A stretch of DNA of 64,000 bases, from NCBI RefSeq assembly GCF_000760595.1, contig NZ_BBNM01000005.1, positions 124,001 through 188,000 on the forward strand, read 5' to 3'. This DNA is from Acinetobacter soli. Lineage in GTDB: Bacteria; Pseudomonadota; Gammaproteobacteria; Pseudomonadales; Moraxellaceae. Under the pieces are notes generated by a model. It made no database searches and was not told the DNA's origin. It saw nothing but the letters and a program-made list of their open reading frames with translations. The position numbers and the translations under genes are program-made. How positions within the stretch are numbered: the stretch's first letter is position 1; every line of letters starts with the position of its first letter. This document shows, piece after piece, positions 27,928 to 36,603 of the stretch.

Positions 27928-28011
27928 TTGATTAATATCACTATAGGTCAGTTTAAAAACAAGCGGGCTATTCTAGCGCGTTTTTATCGCAGACTGAATA
28001 GGGTCTGACAA

Positions 28012-28701
28012 TTACTCGGTTTTCGAGGAAATGCGCGCAAACAAATCAGATGGACCAAAGCTCTCAAGCAAACGCTCGTAGGTTTCGCGGCTTTCTCCCA
28101 TCAAATATGGTCCTTCTAAAAATACCATTTGACGTAGTGCCTGCCACACCCATTTCTCTTCCAGATGATTACTGTCGCTAATATGGCCCGACATATACAA
28201 GAAGTTGGTCCAGTTGGTCAGCACAATCCATAAATTGATGATCAGGGCTTCAATTTCAGAAGCCGTCATTTTCATCAAACCCGCGTCGACGAAAGCCTGA
28301 TAAATTTTTTGCCCCTGCTGCATCACCTGCCCAGCAAATTTTGGATAGATCTTTTTAAAGTCATCATTGTTTTCAATTAAATGATAAACATCTCGATGCA
28401 AAAAACGGTATTCCCATAACTGACTACTGAGCACTTGAAAATAACGAATCTTGTCATTGGCATTGAGCAATCGATCTTTGGGCAAGGCCAGCATATCCAG
28501 TGTTTCACGCTGATACTGCTCCATAAGCTCCTTAATAATCTCTTGCTTGTTGCGAAAGTGATAATACAAATTACCCGGGCTAATGCCCAATTCAGAGGCA
28601 ATATGATTGGTGGTGACAGACCGCTCACCACGCTCATTAAACAGTTGCAAGCTGGTATGCAAAATACGATCTTTCGTTTTGACTGTTTTCGATGCGGACA
28701 T
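28012..28701 (-). CDS. TetR-family transcriptional regulator
   Basis: The 229-residue protein has an N-terminal TetR HTH: DRILHTSLQLFNERGERSVT, then HIASELGISPGNLYYHFRNK at about 32-51. The C-terminal domain is all-helical with a predicted ligand pocket and contains many aromatic residues. It is divergent from an aldehyde dehydrogenase gene 118 bases away. A palindromic operator lies within that gene's promoter, so it probably represses the dehydrogenase and perhaps itself. The inducer is unknown; an aldehyde or fatty-acid-like compound is a guess. Confidence 0.88.
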   Translation of the reverse strand: MSASKTVKTKDRILHTSLQLFNERGERSVTTNHIASELGISPGNLYYHFRNKQEIIKELMEQYQRETLDMLALPKDRLLNANDKIRYFQVLSSQLWEYRFLHRDVYHLIENNDDFKKIYPKFAGQVMQQGQKIYQAFVDAGLMKMTASEIEALIINLWIVLTNWTNFLYMSGHISDSNHLEEKWVWQALRQMVFLEGPYLMGESRETYERLLESFGPSDLFARISSKTE

Positions 28702-28720
28702 TGTTTACAACCGTTGATAT

Positions 28721-28732
28721 CTAATGCATTAG
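28721..28732. repeat. 12-base palindrome upstream of the TetR gene
   Basis: CTAATGCATTAG is a perfect inverted repeat 20 bases before the TetR-gene start. It could be a second operator for autoregulation. It differs from the main operator sequence. Confidence 0.4.
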
Positions 28733-28753
28733 AAAACTAACACAGAAACCTTC

Positions 28754-28782
28754 TTGACTCTTTAGAGTATTTACTCTAAAAA
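28754..28782 (+). promoter_or_regulatory. Promoter with TetR operator for the aldehyde dehydrogenase gene
   Basis: TTGACT (28754-28759) is a good -35, and TAAAAA at 28777-28782 is a weak -10 at 17 bases. The spacer is almost filled by a palindrome, TTTAGAGTA-TT-TACTCTAAA (28761-28780), with perfect 9-base arms. Binding there would block RNA polymerase, the classical TetR-type layout. Confidence 0.7.
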
Positions 28783-28819
28783 TTATATATAGCTCAGTTC
28801 CACACTATGGTAACGCGTC

Positions 28820-30268
28820 ATGAACAGTCAAACAAAAACAACTTCGATGACTCCACATTCACTTGATGTTCATCACTTACACGATGTCCTAGAGCAGCAA
28901 AAACGTGCCTATGAGCGTTATCCTGTTCCATCTGCAAAAGATCGTATTGATCGATTGGCTCGTCTGAAACGTATTTTGGTCAAATATCAGGACCAGTTTG
29001 CAGAGGCCATTAATCGCGATTATGGCAACCGTTCGATTGGTGAAACCAAAATCGGTGAACTACTCACCTGTCTTGAACATATTGGCTATTATAGCAAGCA
29101 TTTGACACAGTGGATGAAACCGTCCAAACGCCATATCAGTATTTTGCATCAACCGGCCAAAGGCTGGGTCGAGTATCAACCGCTCGGTGTAATTGGGATT
29201 ATTACGCCTTGGAACTATCCATTGCTGCTGTCTGTAGGGCCACTTATTTGTGCGCTGGCCGCTGGCAACCACGCCATGATTAAAATTTCCAGTGCCTCTA
29301 GTCAATTTGGTCAAGTTCTTGAAAATGCCCTTTCAGAAGCTTTCCCGCAAGAGTTGGTTACCGTTATTAATGGCGGTGGTGCCATCTCGGATGCCTTTAG
29401 CCACCTTCCCTTCGACAAGATGATTTTTACCGGCTCAACTGCGGTGGGAAAAACGGTGATGGCGGCTGCGGCAGAAAATCTGGTACCGGTGATTTTAGAG
29501 CTGGGTGGAAAATCCCCAGCCATTGTTCATCCATCAATGGACATGAAAGAGGCTGCACAGCGCCTTGCGGTGGGTAAACTCTGGAATGCAGGTCAGACCT
29601 GCGTCGCACCGGATTATCTCTTTTTACCTAAAGGCCGCGCTGCGGAGTTTATTGAAAACTTCAAGCTGATCGCAACGGGGATGTATCCACATTTGCGTGA
29701 CAATCAAGATTACACGTCAATTGTCAACGACAAGCAGTATCGACGCCTGCAAGGCTATTTAGATGATGCACGTGCCCAAGGCGCACGTATTATCGAAATC
29801 AATCCACATAATGAATCACTTGAAGATGTGCGCAAGATTGCCCCAACGCTACTTACTGGGGTCACCACCGAAATGGACATCATGAAGAATGAAATCTTTG
29901 GTCCAATCTTCCCAATTTTTGAATATGATCAAATGGAAGACGTGATCGAGTTTATTAATCGCCGTCCACGCCCACTTGCGCTATACTACTTCGACTTTGA
30001 TCAGGCACGTGCCGATTACATTGCACAGCGCACGCATTCGGGCCACTTCGGAATCAACACGGTATTGACTCATGTGGCGCAGGATGATCTTCCATTTGGA
30101 GGCGTCGGTGCATCGGGTATGGGTAAATACCATGGCCCTGAAGGTTTTTTCAACTTGTCGCATGAACGTTCAATGATGTCGAATCCAAAGCTCTATAGCT
30201 TAAAATATATTCTGCCACCATTTAACAAACCGATTCATCGGCTTATTTCGAAAACACTTCTTCGATAA
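28820..30268 (+). CDS. Coniferyl-aldehyde-type NAD(P)-dependent aldehyde dehydrogenase
   Basis: The 482-residue ALDH-superfamily protein has the general base Glu227 in ELGGKSP and the nucleophile Cys261 in NAGQTCVAPDY. The PLGVIGIITPWNYPL block (about 121-135) and TGSTAVGK (Rossmann) are present. The C-terminus is basic and hydrophobic (LKYILPPFNKPIHRLISKTLL), as in coniferyl-aldehyde and fatty-aldehyde dehydrogenases that attach to membranes. It oxidises an aromatic or aliphatic aldehyde to the acid; the substrate is not certain. It is divergently controlled by the adjacent TetR regulator. Confidence 0.85.
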   Translation: MNSQTKTTSMTPHSLDVHHLHDVLEQQKRAYERYPVPSAKDRIDRLARLKRILVKYQDQFAEAINRDYGNRSIGETKIGELLTCLEHIGYYSKHLTQWMKPSKRHISILHQPAKGWVEYQPLGVIGIITPWNYPLLLSVGPLICALAAGNHAMIKISSASSQFGQVLENALSEAFPQELVTVINGGGAISDAFSHLPFDKMIFTGSTAVGKTVMAAAAENLVPVILELGGKSPAIVHPSMDMKEAAQRLAVGKLWNAGQTCVAPDYLFLPKGRAAEFIENFKLIATGMYPHLRDNQDYTSIVNDKQYRRLQGYLDDARAQGARIIEINPHNESLEDVRKIAPTLLTGVTTEMDIMKNEIFGPIFPIFEYDQMEDVIEFINRRPRPLALYYFDFDQARADYIAQRTHSGHFGINTVLTHVAQDDLPFGGVGASGMGKYHGPEGFFNLSHERSMMSNPKLYSLKYILPPFNKPIHRLISKTLLR

Positions 30269-30324
30269 CCTGATCAAGGCATGATCTGTTACACAGCTTC
30301 ATGCCGCGTTTTTACCGAATTCGC

Positions 30325-30353
30325 TTGTCTTTTAATCGTATTTTTGGTATAAA
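30325..30353 (+). promoter_or_regulatory. Promoter of rpmB-rpmG
   Basis: TTGTCT (30325-30330) and TATAAA (30348-30353) are separated by 17 bases, giving a good sigma-70 promoter about 80 bases upstream of rpmB. Confidence 0.7.
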
Positions 30354-30434
30354 ACGCCCCTTGAATAAATTCAATCCGTTTATTTGTATGACTGGCCACA
30401 GATTTGCTGTTGGCTAAATCAATGGAGTTCCACC

Positions 30435-30671
30435 ATGTCTAAGGTTTGCCAAGTTACCGGCAAGCGTCCAGTCGTTGGAAACAACGTCTCACACGCCAAC
30501 AACAAAACCAAGCGCCGGTTCGAGCCGAACCTGCACCACCACCGTTTCTGGTTAGAAAGCGAAAAACGTTTCGTACGTCTTCGTCTAACCACTAAAGGTA
30601 TGCGTATCATCGACAAATTGGGCATTGAAAAGGTTGTAGCTGATCTTCGTGCTCAAGGCCAAAAGATCTAA
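30435..30671 (+). CDS. rpmB: 50S ribosomal protein L28
   Basis: The 78-residue protein starts at ATG 30435 after a GGAG site. [20 protein letters not shown] and the [13 protein letters not shown] segment are the L28 signature. It is co-transcribed with rpmG, 12 bases downstream, the universal proteobacterial pair. Confidence 0.97.
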
Positions 30672-30683
30672 GGAGACCTTGCA

Positions 30684-30839
30684 ATGCGTGACAAGATTCG
30701 CTTAGTTTCTTCAGCTGGTACTGGTTATTTCTACACTACCACGAAGAACAAACGTACTATGCCGGAAAAAATGGAAATCAAAAAATTTGATCCAAAAATC
30801 CGTCAACACGTGATTTTCAAAGAAGCTAAAATCAAATAA
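30684..30839 (+). CDS. rpmG: 50S ribosomal protein L33
   Basis: The 51-residue frame starts at ATG 30684 with an AAGGAG site. It reads [20 protein letters not shown] and ends FKEAKIK, typical of Cys-less, zinc-free L33. It follows rpmB and is closed by a strong terminator. Confidence 0.97.
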
Positions 30840-30852
30840 TTTTAGATTCTGT

Positions 30853-30886
30853 AAAAAAACGACTTCAAATGAAGTCGTTTTTTTTT
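30853..30886 (+). terminator. Terminator of rpmBG
   Basis: A 14-bp stem (A-run plus CGACTTC, loop AAAT, GAAGTCG plus T-run) is followed by more T. Confidence 0.9.
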
Positions 30887-30981
30887 GCATTATTTTTGTT
30901 CTGCTTGTTAATATTTATCAATATAAAAATTTGGCATTTTTTTTGCTAATTCATACACATTCCATATTTAAGGAGTCTTGA

Positions 30982-32700
30982 GTGCCACATGACGTAGATT
31001 TAATTATTTTACTGGCAGTCGGATTTGGTTTGGCCTTATTTTTTGGCTATATCGCTGCACGTCTACGCCTTCCTCCGCTCATTGGCTATTTGGTTGCAGG
31101 TATTTTAATTAGCCCCAATACTCCAGGAATTGTCGCCGATATGAAACTCGCCAATCAATTGGCCGAGCTTGGGGTGATGTTTTTAATGTTTGGCGTGGGA
31201 ATGCACTTTTCCCTCAGTGATTTACTTCAGGTACGCCGTATTGCGCTTCCCGGTGCGATATTACAGATAGCAGTGGCCACATTACTCGGCATTGGCGTGG
31301 CGATGTGGTGGGACTGGAGCTTCGGGTCTGCGTTGGTCTTTGGTTTAAGTCTATCGTGTGCCAGTACAGTGGTCTTACTCAAAGCGCTTGGTGATCGTGG
31401 CCTGCTCGATTCGGTCAACGGCAAAATTGCCGTCGGCTGGCTCTTGGTTGAAGATCTGGTGATGGTCTTGGTACTGGTACTGCTGCCTGCCATGGCCGTA
31501 CTGCTTGGCGGCAAAGAGCTGGCACACGGTGCAGCGAGCAGCAATATCTGGCTGACCATCGGCTTAACTTTGCTAAAAGTTGCAGGATTTATCGCTTTTA
31601 TGCTGATTATCGGCAAACGTTTAGTGCCGATGATCATGCAGTTTGTGGCACGTCTGGGTTCCCGTGAGCTGTTTACCCTTACCGTGGTGGCTGCGGCAGT
31701 TTCGATCGCCTATGGCTCCTACGCTGTTTTTGGCGTATCGATGGCACTTGGAGCGTTTTTCGCCGGCATGGTGGTGAAGGAATCCGATTTTAGTCACCGC
31801 GCCGAAGAAGAAACGCTACCCCTACGTGAAATTTTTTCGATTTTGTTTTTTGTGTCTGTGGGCATGCTATTCGACCCACGCATTTTGCTTGAGCAACCGC
31901 TACAAATTCTGGCAGTTGTGGCAATTATCATGGTGGGTAAAACATTGGCCGCCATGGCACTGGTTTTGTTTTTTCGCTATCCGATCAATACCGCACTGAC
32001 TGTCGGTGCCAGTCTGGCACAAATTGGCGAATTCTCGTTTATTTTGGCCACATTGGGTGTGACTTTAGGCCTACTCACGCTCGATGCACAAAATCTGATT
32101 TTGGCAGGGGCGCTGTTTTCAATCACCTTAAACTCTTTTATTTTCTCGGCTATTGAGCCAATCCAGCGCTGGATTCGAGAACGCTCACATCTGGCACGTT
32201 TACTCGAACGTAGTGGTGACCCGCTGGCGATGCTGCCCGATGAGCTTGATCAAACCTATTTACGTGATCAAGTGGTGATGGTCGGCTATGGTGAGGTTGG
32301 GCGACGCATTACCAAAACCCTCATGCAACAAGAGATTAAGGTGGTGATTGCAGAAGAAAACCGTGAAATTGTCGAAGATTTACGTAAAAAAGGCATTGCT
32401 GCAGTGAGTGGTGAAGCGACTGAGCCTAGCGTGCTGATTCAGGCACATATTATGCACGCCAGACTTCTGGTACTCTCGCCAATGGATATTATTGATATTC
32501 ACCGGATTGTAGATATTGCCAAGCAGTTAAATCCACGCATTGAAGTGCTTTGCTGTGCAGAAAGTCACGAAGAAGCCGACGTGATTCGTAAAGACAATGT
32601 AGGACTGGTGTTTTATGCCAAAGAAGAAATGGCCAAAACCATGAGTGCCCATATTTTAGGGCAAATTGAACGTGCACATCAGGCACCAGCAACGCATTAA
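30982..32700 (+). CDS. ybaL: CPA2-family cation:proton antiporter (YbaL-like, with TrkA-N domain)
   Basis: The 572-residue protein starts at a GTG with an AAGGAG site six bases upstream. About twelve membrane helices form the Na/H-exchanger fold (PPLIGYLVAGILISP near 31-45, FGLSLSCASTVVLLKALG, VSIAYGSYAVFGVSMALGAFFAG). A cytosolic RCK/TrkA-N domain begins near 425 with the nucleotide-binding VVMVGYGEVGRRIT. This matches YbaL/KefB-type potassium or sodium efflux systems. It is monocistronic with a terminator. The transported ion is not known. Confidence 0.88.
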   Translation: MPHDVDLIILLAVGFGLALFFGYIAARLRLPPLIGYLVAGILISPNTPGIVADMKLANQLAELGVMFLMFGVGMHFSLSDLLQVRRIALPGAILQIAVATLLGIGVAMWWDWSFGSALVFGLSLSCASTVVLLKALGDRGLLDSVNGKIAVGWLLVEDLVMVLVLVLLPAMAVLLGGKELAHGAASSNIWLTIGLTLLKVAGFIAFMLIIGKRLVPMIMQFVARLGSRELFTLTVVAAAVSIAYGSYAVFGVSMALGAFFAGMVVKESDFSHRAEEETLPLREIFSILFFVSVGMLFDPRILLEQPLQILAVVAIIMVGKTLAAMALVLFFRYPINTALTVGASLAQIGEFSFILATLGVTLGLLTLDAQNLILAGALFSITLNSFIFSAIEPIQRWIRERSHLARLLERSGDPLAMLPDELDQTYLRDQVVMVGYGEVGRRITKTLMQQEIKVVIAEENREIVEDLRKKGIAAVSGEATEPSVLIQAHIMHARLLVLSPMDIIDIHRIVDIAKQLNPRIEVLCCAESHEEADVIRKDNVGLVFYAKEEMAKTMSAHILGQIERAHQAPATH

Positions 32701-32713
32701 AAACAACAGATCT

Positions 32714-32744
32714 AAAAAAAGCGTACTTAAAGTACGCTTTTTTT
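32714..32744. terminator. Bidirectional terminator (ybaL / 92-aa protein)
   Basis: A-run plus GCGTAC, TTAAA, then GTACGC plus T-run lies between convergent genes. The stop codon of the reverse-strand gene touches its end. Confidence 0.85.
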
Positions 32745-33022
32745 TAACTCATAAATTCTGGTTGCTCATCCACGACCTCTGCATGCCATTGGTTCACTTG
32801 TTTTTCAAGTAAACCAAACAACGCTGCCTGAATCATGTGCTGGGCAACAAGCGCGGTTTGATCGCCGAGAAGTGCTTTGACTTCATCGTTAAACTGGATC
32901 TTCACCAAAGGCTCTTGATTAGAGCCCGCATTGCGCAAGGCCAATTCGCCACCTTCAAGTTGAACCAACTCTAAGATTGCTTCTTGGTTACCAAATAATT
33001 CTTTCAACTGTTGTATCGACAT
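32744..33022 (-). CDS. Small acidic protein of unknown function (92 aa)
   Basis: The start at 33022 (MSIQQLKELFGN) has a GGAGGG site, so the longer frame to 33064 is rejected. The protein has an N-terminal helix, a beta-rich stretch (LVQLEGGELALR, LVKIQFND) and a helical C-terminus ending in an acidic tail. I do not recognise a named family and see no catalytic motif. It is transcribed away from a DUF6586-like gene upstream on the same strand. Confidence 0.75.
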   Translation of the reverse strand: MSIQQLKELFGNQEAILELVQLEGGELALRNAGSNQEPLVKIQFNDEVKALLGDQTALVAQHMIQAALFGLLEKQVNQWHAEVVDEQPEFMS

Positions 33023-33134
33023 AAACCCTCCATGCTTCAACATGGTGGCAAAGAGCACCTGCACTTTGCTAACTGTAGAATTTATATATAGGAGCTCTGC
33101 TTGAAAATTTCAAGCATCTCCATCGAAAGATGCA

Positions 33135-33638
33135 CTAAAACTCAACCATTTCATTACGAAAACCGTCAATCAGCTGACTCAGTTCTCGGTGCCATTCACG
33201 GAGTATTTTAACATCGGGTAACCACGATTGCGGCCCTTGCGTGACTTTAATAATCAGATTTGAAGAGGTTTCTTCTTCAGGTGTCGGCTCAGTCGGCTCA
33301 GGTGCATACTGACACATGCGATAAGCACGCTTAAGCTCTGCAATAAAGCCATCTTTGGCAATTTGCTGTAGCACGGCGACTTCAGGCGATACCTGCCCCT
33401 TTTCTGCCATTTTCTCTTCAATCGACTTGAGCGTCGGTTGCAGGTCGTTTAAACGATAATAACGCACCAGCTCTTGCAAAAACGCCAGCACTGCACCGTG
33501 CAAATGAAAGACGGCTGCCTCACGATATGCCTGTGCTTGCTGAACATGCTCAATCTGCTCGGCTTGCTGACACGCCAAACGCGCAAAATAAAGTTTTTGA
33601 TTGGTTCGGTCGGCATGATAACGAGCAACACGGGACAT
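33135..33638 (-). CDS. DUF6586-like helical protein
   Basis: The 167-residue, largely helical protein starts MSRVARYHADRTNQKLYFA, a motif I associate with the DUF6586 family of gammaproteobacteria. A Pro/Glu-rich linker (PEPTEPTPEEE, about 113-123) precedes a C-terminal helix. The function is unknown. It lies upstream of the 92-residue protein, with a gap of about 110 bases. Confidence 0.7.
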   Translation of the reverse strand: MSRVARYHADRTNQKLYFARLACQQAEQIEHVQQAQAYREAAVFHLHGAVLAFLQELVRYYRLNDLQPTLKSIEEKMAEKGQVSPEVAVLQQIAKDGFIAELKRAYRMCQYAPEPTEPTPEEETSSNLIIKVTQGPQSWLPDVKILREWHRELSQLIDGFRNEMVEF

Positions 33639-33713
33639 ACAATTTTCCTAATTTCTTGGCATGTGTTATAGGCCTAAGATTAAACTTAATTGAATTCAAT
33701 GCACAATAAAAAA

Positions 33714-34075
33714 TTACACCACATCCAACTCTATCCAATAAATCTTTCTTCGAGCTGGTATATCCACAGGAGGATGAATAGGCCTAACATTTTCAATGAC
33801 CCAAGCCCAATAGCCATCTTCCCAATAGTTTGCTTTAGCCTGTTCAATCTCACTTTTCTGCCAAGCATGAACAGATGAAATACCCCCCATGCAACTGCTC
33901 GACCTAATTCCTCATCTCCATCCTGATTCAGATCATGTGCATTTTCAACAATAACTAAATCTTTAAGAGGAAGCTCATTGGGGCGCCATGAACGTATTTC
34001 CAAGGTTTTTATTCCTTCAGCAATATAGCTTCCCGATGGCGCAACAATCGATAAAGCAGGATAAATTCTTCTCAT
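33714..34075 (-). pseudogene. ASCH-domain protein with a frameshift in a C6/G6 tract
   Basis: The start codon at 34075 reads MRRIYPALSIVAPSG, then EIRSWRPNELPLKDLVIVE, typical of short ASCH-domain proteins thought to bind RNA. At a run of six C on the plus strand (33883-33888) the frame shifts. The in-frame reading is an unrelated 114-residue protein ending at 33731. The other frame restores ISSVHAWQKSEIEQAKANYW and RRKIYWIE, the expected C-terminus, to a stop at 33714. One extra base in the tract would give an intact 120-residue protein. It is either a real inactivation, a phase-variable tract, or a sequencing error. Confidence 0.8.
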
Positions 34076-34116
34076 GATTTTCCCATAAAAAAAGGAGCAT
34101 ACTCTGCTCCTCTCCT

Positions 34117-34368
34117 TTAAGCCTGTGGCTTATCTTCAGCCTGCTTTACACGAATTCCTGTCCCATGTAAACGCAAAGTATTTAAACCTTTAATGGCTTT
34201 CACCGCTTCACGACCATGTGGCATCTCCACAAAAGCAAAGCCTTTAGATTTACCTGTTTCAGCATCTAAAACCAATTGGCAGGTTTCTACTGTGCCATAT
34301 TGTTGGAACAGTTCCAGTAACTCAGCTTCTGTGACAGTACGTTCTAAATTACGAACTAAAATTTTCAT
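34117..34368 (-). CDS. RRM-type RNA-binding protein
   Basis: The 83-residue protein is a single RNA-recognition motif: RNP2 is ILVRNL (residues 2-7) and RNP1 is KGFAFVEM (about 45-52). It resembles the small bacterial RRM proteins that bind single-stranded RNA; targets are unknown. It lies beside the ASCH gene, another putative RNA-binding domain, and is downstream of the helicase on the same strand. Confidence 0.88.
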   Translation of the reverse strand: MKILVRNLERTVTEAELLELFQQYGTVETCQLVLDAETGKSKGFAFVEMPHGREAVKAIKGLNTLRLHGTGIRVKQAEDKPQA

Positions 34369-34466
34369 TTAACAACCTTCAAAAATAGGCAAAATCATCA
34401 AAAAGCAATCGCCTACGCTACTTTCTGAACATTGCACATCAACTACCACAATGTAATTCGCTTAGT

Positions 34467-36455
34467 TTAATCGAGATTAATCCCAAAATCTAAATTAATC
34501 GACTGTCGTTCCATTAAGGCACTTTTTACCGTTTGCTGGCGGGGTTTATGATGCGTTTCCAAGGTACACAGATTGCGGGTGAGATCATTTAAGAAATAGC
34601 TTTCAACTTTACGTCCTTGCTCATCCACCACATCTCGCGCCCACAGATTCAGATTTTGCTTGGTAAGAATCAGTTCATTCTGTGCACGAGTCAGCGCGAC
34701 ATAGAGCACCCGACGCTCTTCCTCGACCGCGTCAAAATCACCCTGAGCACGCGCATGTGGGTACTGACCAGCCGTCACATTCGCGACATAACACACTTTC
34801 TGCTCCGTACCTTTAGCAGAGTGAATGGTAATCAATGTGACTACATCTGTATCCGACTGACGTTCAATTTCAGAAATAGAAACAGGGTCAAGTACATATT
34901 CCTCAAGAAATTCGCTTAATTGTCCATGTTTGGAAGCCAATTGTTTAACCAACTCAAAGTCACCTTGGCGACGGTTCCAGTCTTTTTTATAGTTCTCGGC
35001 CAATTGTGCTTCAATTGCTTGAATACCCAAACCAACACACGCTTGTACTTCCTGCTTCAGCACCATCATCTGTTTCATCATCAATAAGGTTTCAACAGGA
35101 ATACGTCCAAATTGTTCTAATTGATTAAAAATTAGTTCGAATTCAGGTTGAAGTAACAACTGCTGTGCCAGACGACTTGCCCCCACATCGCCCACCCCAT
35201 TCCATAGGGTAATAAAGCGCATCCACGCAATATCATCCAAAGGATTGGCAATCACACGTAATAAACTGAGTAAATCTTTCACATGGGCTGTTTCAAGCAG
35301 TTTCATCCCTCCAATAAACCGATACGGGACATTGGCTGCAATACATGCCGCTTCAATATGCCGCGCAGCAAAGCTAGAACGGACCAAGACCATATGATCC
35401 GACCAGTTATGCCCCTGCAAATAATGACGCTCTTTAATATCAATTGCGATCCATTTGGCTTCATCAAACTCATTCGGGAAAATATGCATGCGCGGCTTAA
35501 TTCCCTCACCTCGATAGGCATCAAGACGCTTGTCATATTGAATCTCCGATTGATCGAGTAACCAATTCGAAAGGTCTAAAATTTCTTGGGTGGAGCGATA
35601 ATTCTTTTCCAGTTTATACAACACTGCATCCGGAACACGCTCCTTAAAATGGTGGATATTTTCAAAATCGGCACCGCGGAAGCCGTAGATGGATTGCGCA
35701 TCATCCCCCACGCAAAACAGGCTGACTTTATCCTTTAAAGGTTCAAGCAATGCCCACTGTAAGGGATTGGTGTCTTGCATCTCATCCACCAACATGTGCT
35801 TACAAATCGATGCGACATAATCAACCAAGCCTTCAGATTGATCGAGTGCTGAAGCCACAATCGCCAAAATATCATCATAGTCCAGAAAGCTACGTGCACG
35901 CTTGCGTGTCTCATACTCTTGCATGATCTTGGCAATTTGATCCTTAAATGCCAAATATTCAGGATGTTGTTTCTCTAAAGCTTCACTCAATTTCTGGCGG
36001 GTATTACGCGCAAAAGAATACAAATCACATAGCTCTTGTGGCTTTGGAAGTTGATTTGGATTCTTCTTGTCATCTTTACCGCGAATCAGACGGAACATCA
36101 TCAGTTGATCATCCCGATCAATAATCGAGAATTGTTCTAAACCAAAGGCTTTCGGTACACGGCGCAGCAGATACATACAAAACGTATGAAAAGTCGATGC
36201 GCGGAGTCCTTTGGCTTGCTCCCCCAAAGCCAACTCGACCCGCGCCACAATTTCACTGGCTGAACGACGGGTAAAAGTTAAAATTTGAATTTGATTGGCA
36301 GGAACCCCTTGCTCAATGAGATAAGCTGCACGTGCCACGATGGTTTTGGTTTTACCACAGCCTGCTCCTGCTAGCACAAGACAATGCTGGGCCTGAGTCG
36401 TTGCAGCCGCGTGTTGCTGCGGATTTAACTCGCCCATTAATTGGTCAAAACTCAT
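34467..36455 (-). CDS. UvrD/Rep-family ATP-dependent DNA helicase
   Basis: The 662-residue SF1A helicase has Q-motif LNPQQHAAA near 10, Walker A LAGAGCGKTKTIVARA at about 28-43, ASTFHTFC (motif Ib), Walker B MLVDEMQDTN, motif III VGDDAQSIYGFRGA, motif IV LEKNYRST, motif V LITIHSAKGTE and motif VI VALTRAQNEL. It unwinds DNA 3' to 5'. It is shorter than UvrD or Rep, and the C-terminus shows no RNAP-binding Tudor domain. A repair role is probable but unproven. It is one of several UvrD-like paralogues expected in this genus. Confidence 0.88.
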   Translation of the reverse strand: MSFDQLMGELNPQQHAAATTQAQHCLVLAGAGCGKTKTIVARAAYLIEQGVPANQIQILTFTRRSASEIVARVELALGEQAKGLRASTFHTFCMYLLRRVPKAFGLEQFSIIDRDDQLMMFRLIRGKDDKKNPNQLPKPQELCDLYSFARNTRQKLSEALEKQHPEYLAFKDQIAKIMQEYETRKRARSFLDYDDILAIVASALDQSEGLVDYVASICKHMLVDEMQDTNPLQWALLEPLKDKVSLFCVGDDAQSIYGFRGADFENIHHFKERVPDAVLYKLEKNYRSTQEILDLSNWLLDQSEIQYDKRLDAYRGEGIKPRMHIFPNEFDEAKWIAIDIKERHYLQGHNWSDHMVLVRSSFAARHIEAACIAANVPYRFIGGMKLLETAHVKDLLSLLRVIANPLDDIAWMRFITLWNGVGDVGASRLAQQLLLQPEFELIFNQLEQFGRIPVETLLMMKQMMVLKQEVQACVGLGIQAIEAQLAENYKKDWNRRQGDFELVKQLASKHGQLSEFLEEYVLDPVSISEIERQSDTDVVTLITIHSAKGTEQKVCYVANVTAGQYPHARAQGDFDAVEEERRVLYVALTRAQNELILTKQNLNLWARDVVDEQGRKVESYFLNDLTRNLCTLETHHKPRQQTVKSALMERQSINLDFGINLD

Positions 36456-36565
36456 AGCACATCGATCAATTCAAAAATATGCCTTAGTGTAGCAGACTCT
36501 ACTACACCTGCGCATGGGGGCTTGTTTTCATCTGTGGCTCGCACCGCTTGCAAAGCTACACAGCA

Positions 36566-36598
36566 AAAAAATGCGAGCTGTTTGCTCGCATTTTTTAT
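36566..36598 (-). terminator. Terminator of topA
   Basis: A-run plus TGCGAGC, TGTTT loop, GCTCGCA plus T-run lies just past the topA stop on the reverse strand. It is symmetrical and could also stop plus-strand transcription. Confidence 0.85.
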
Positions 36599-36603
36599 TG
36601 GAC

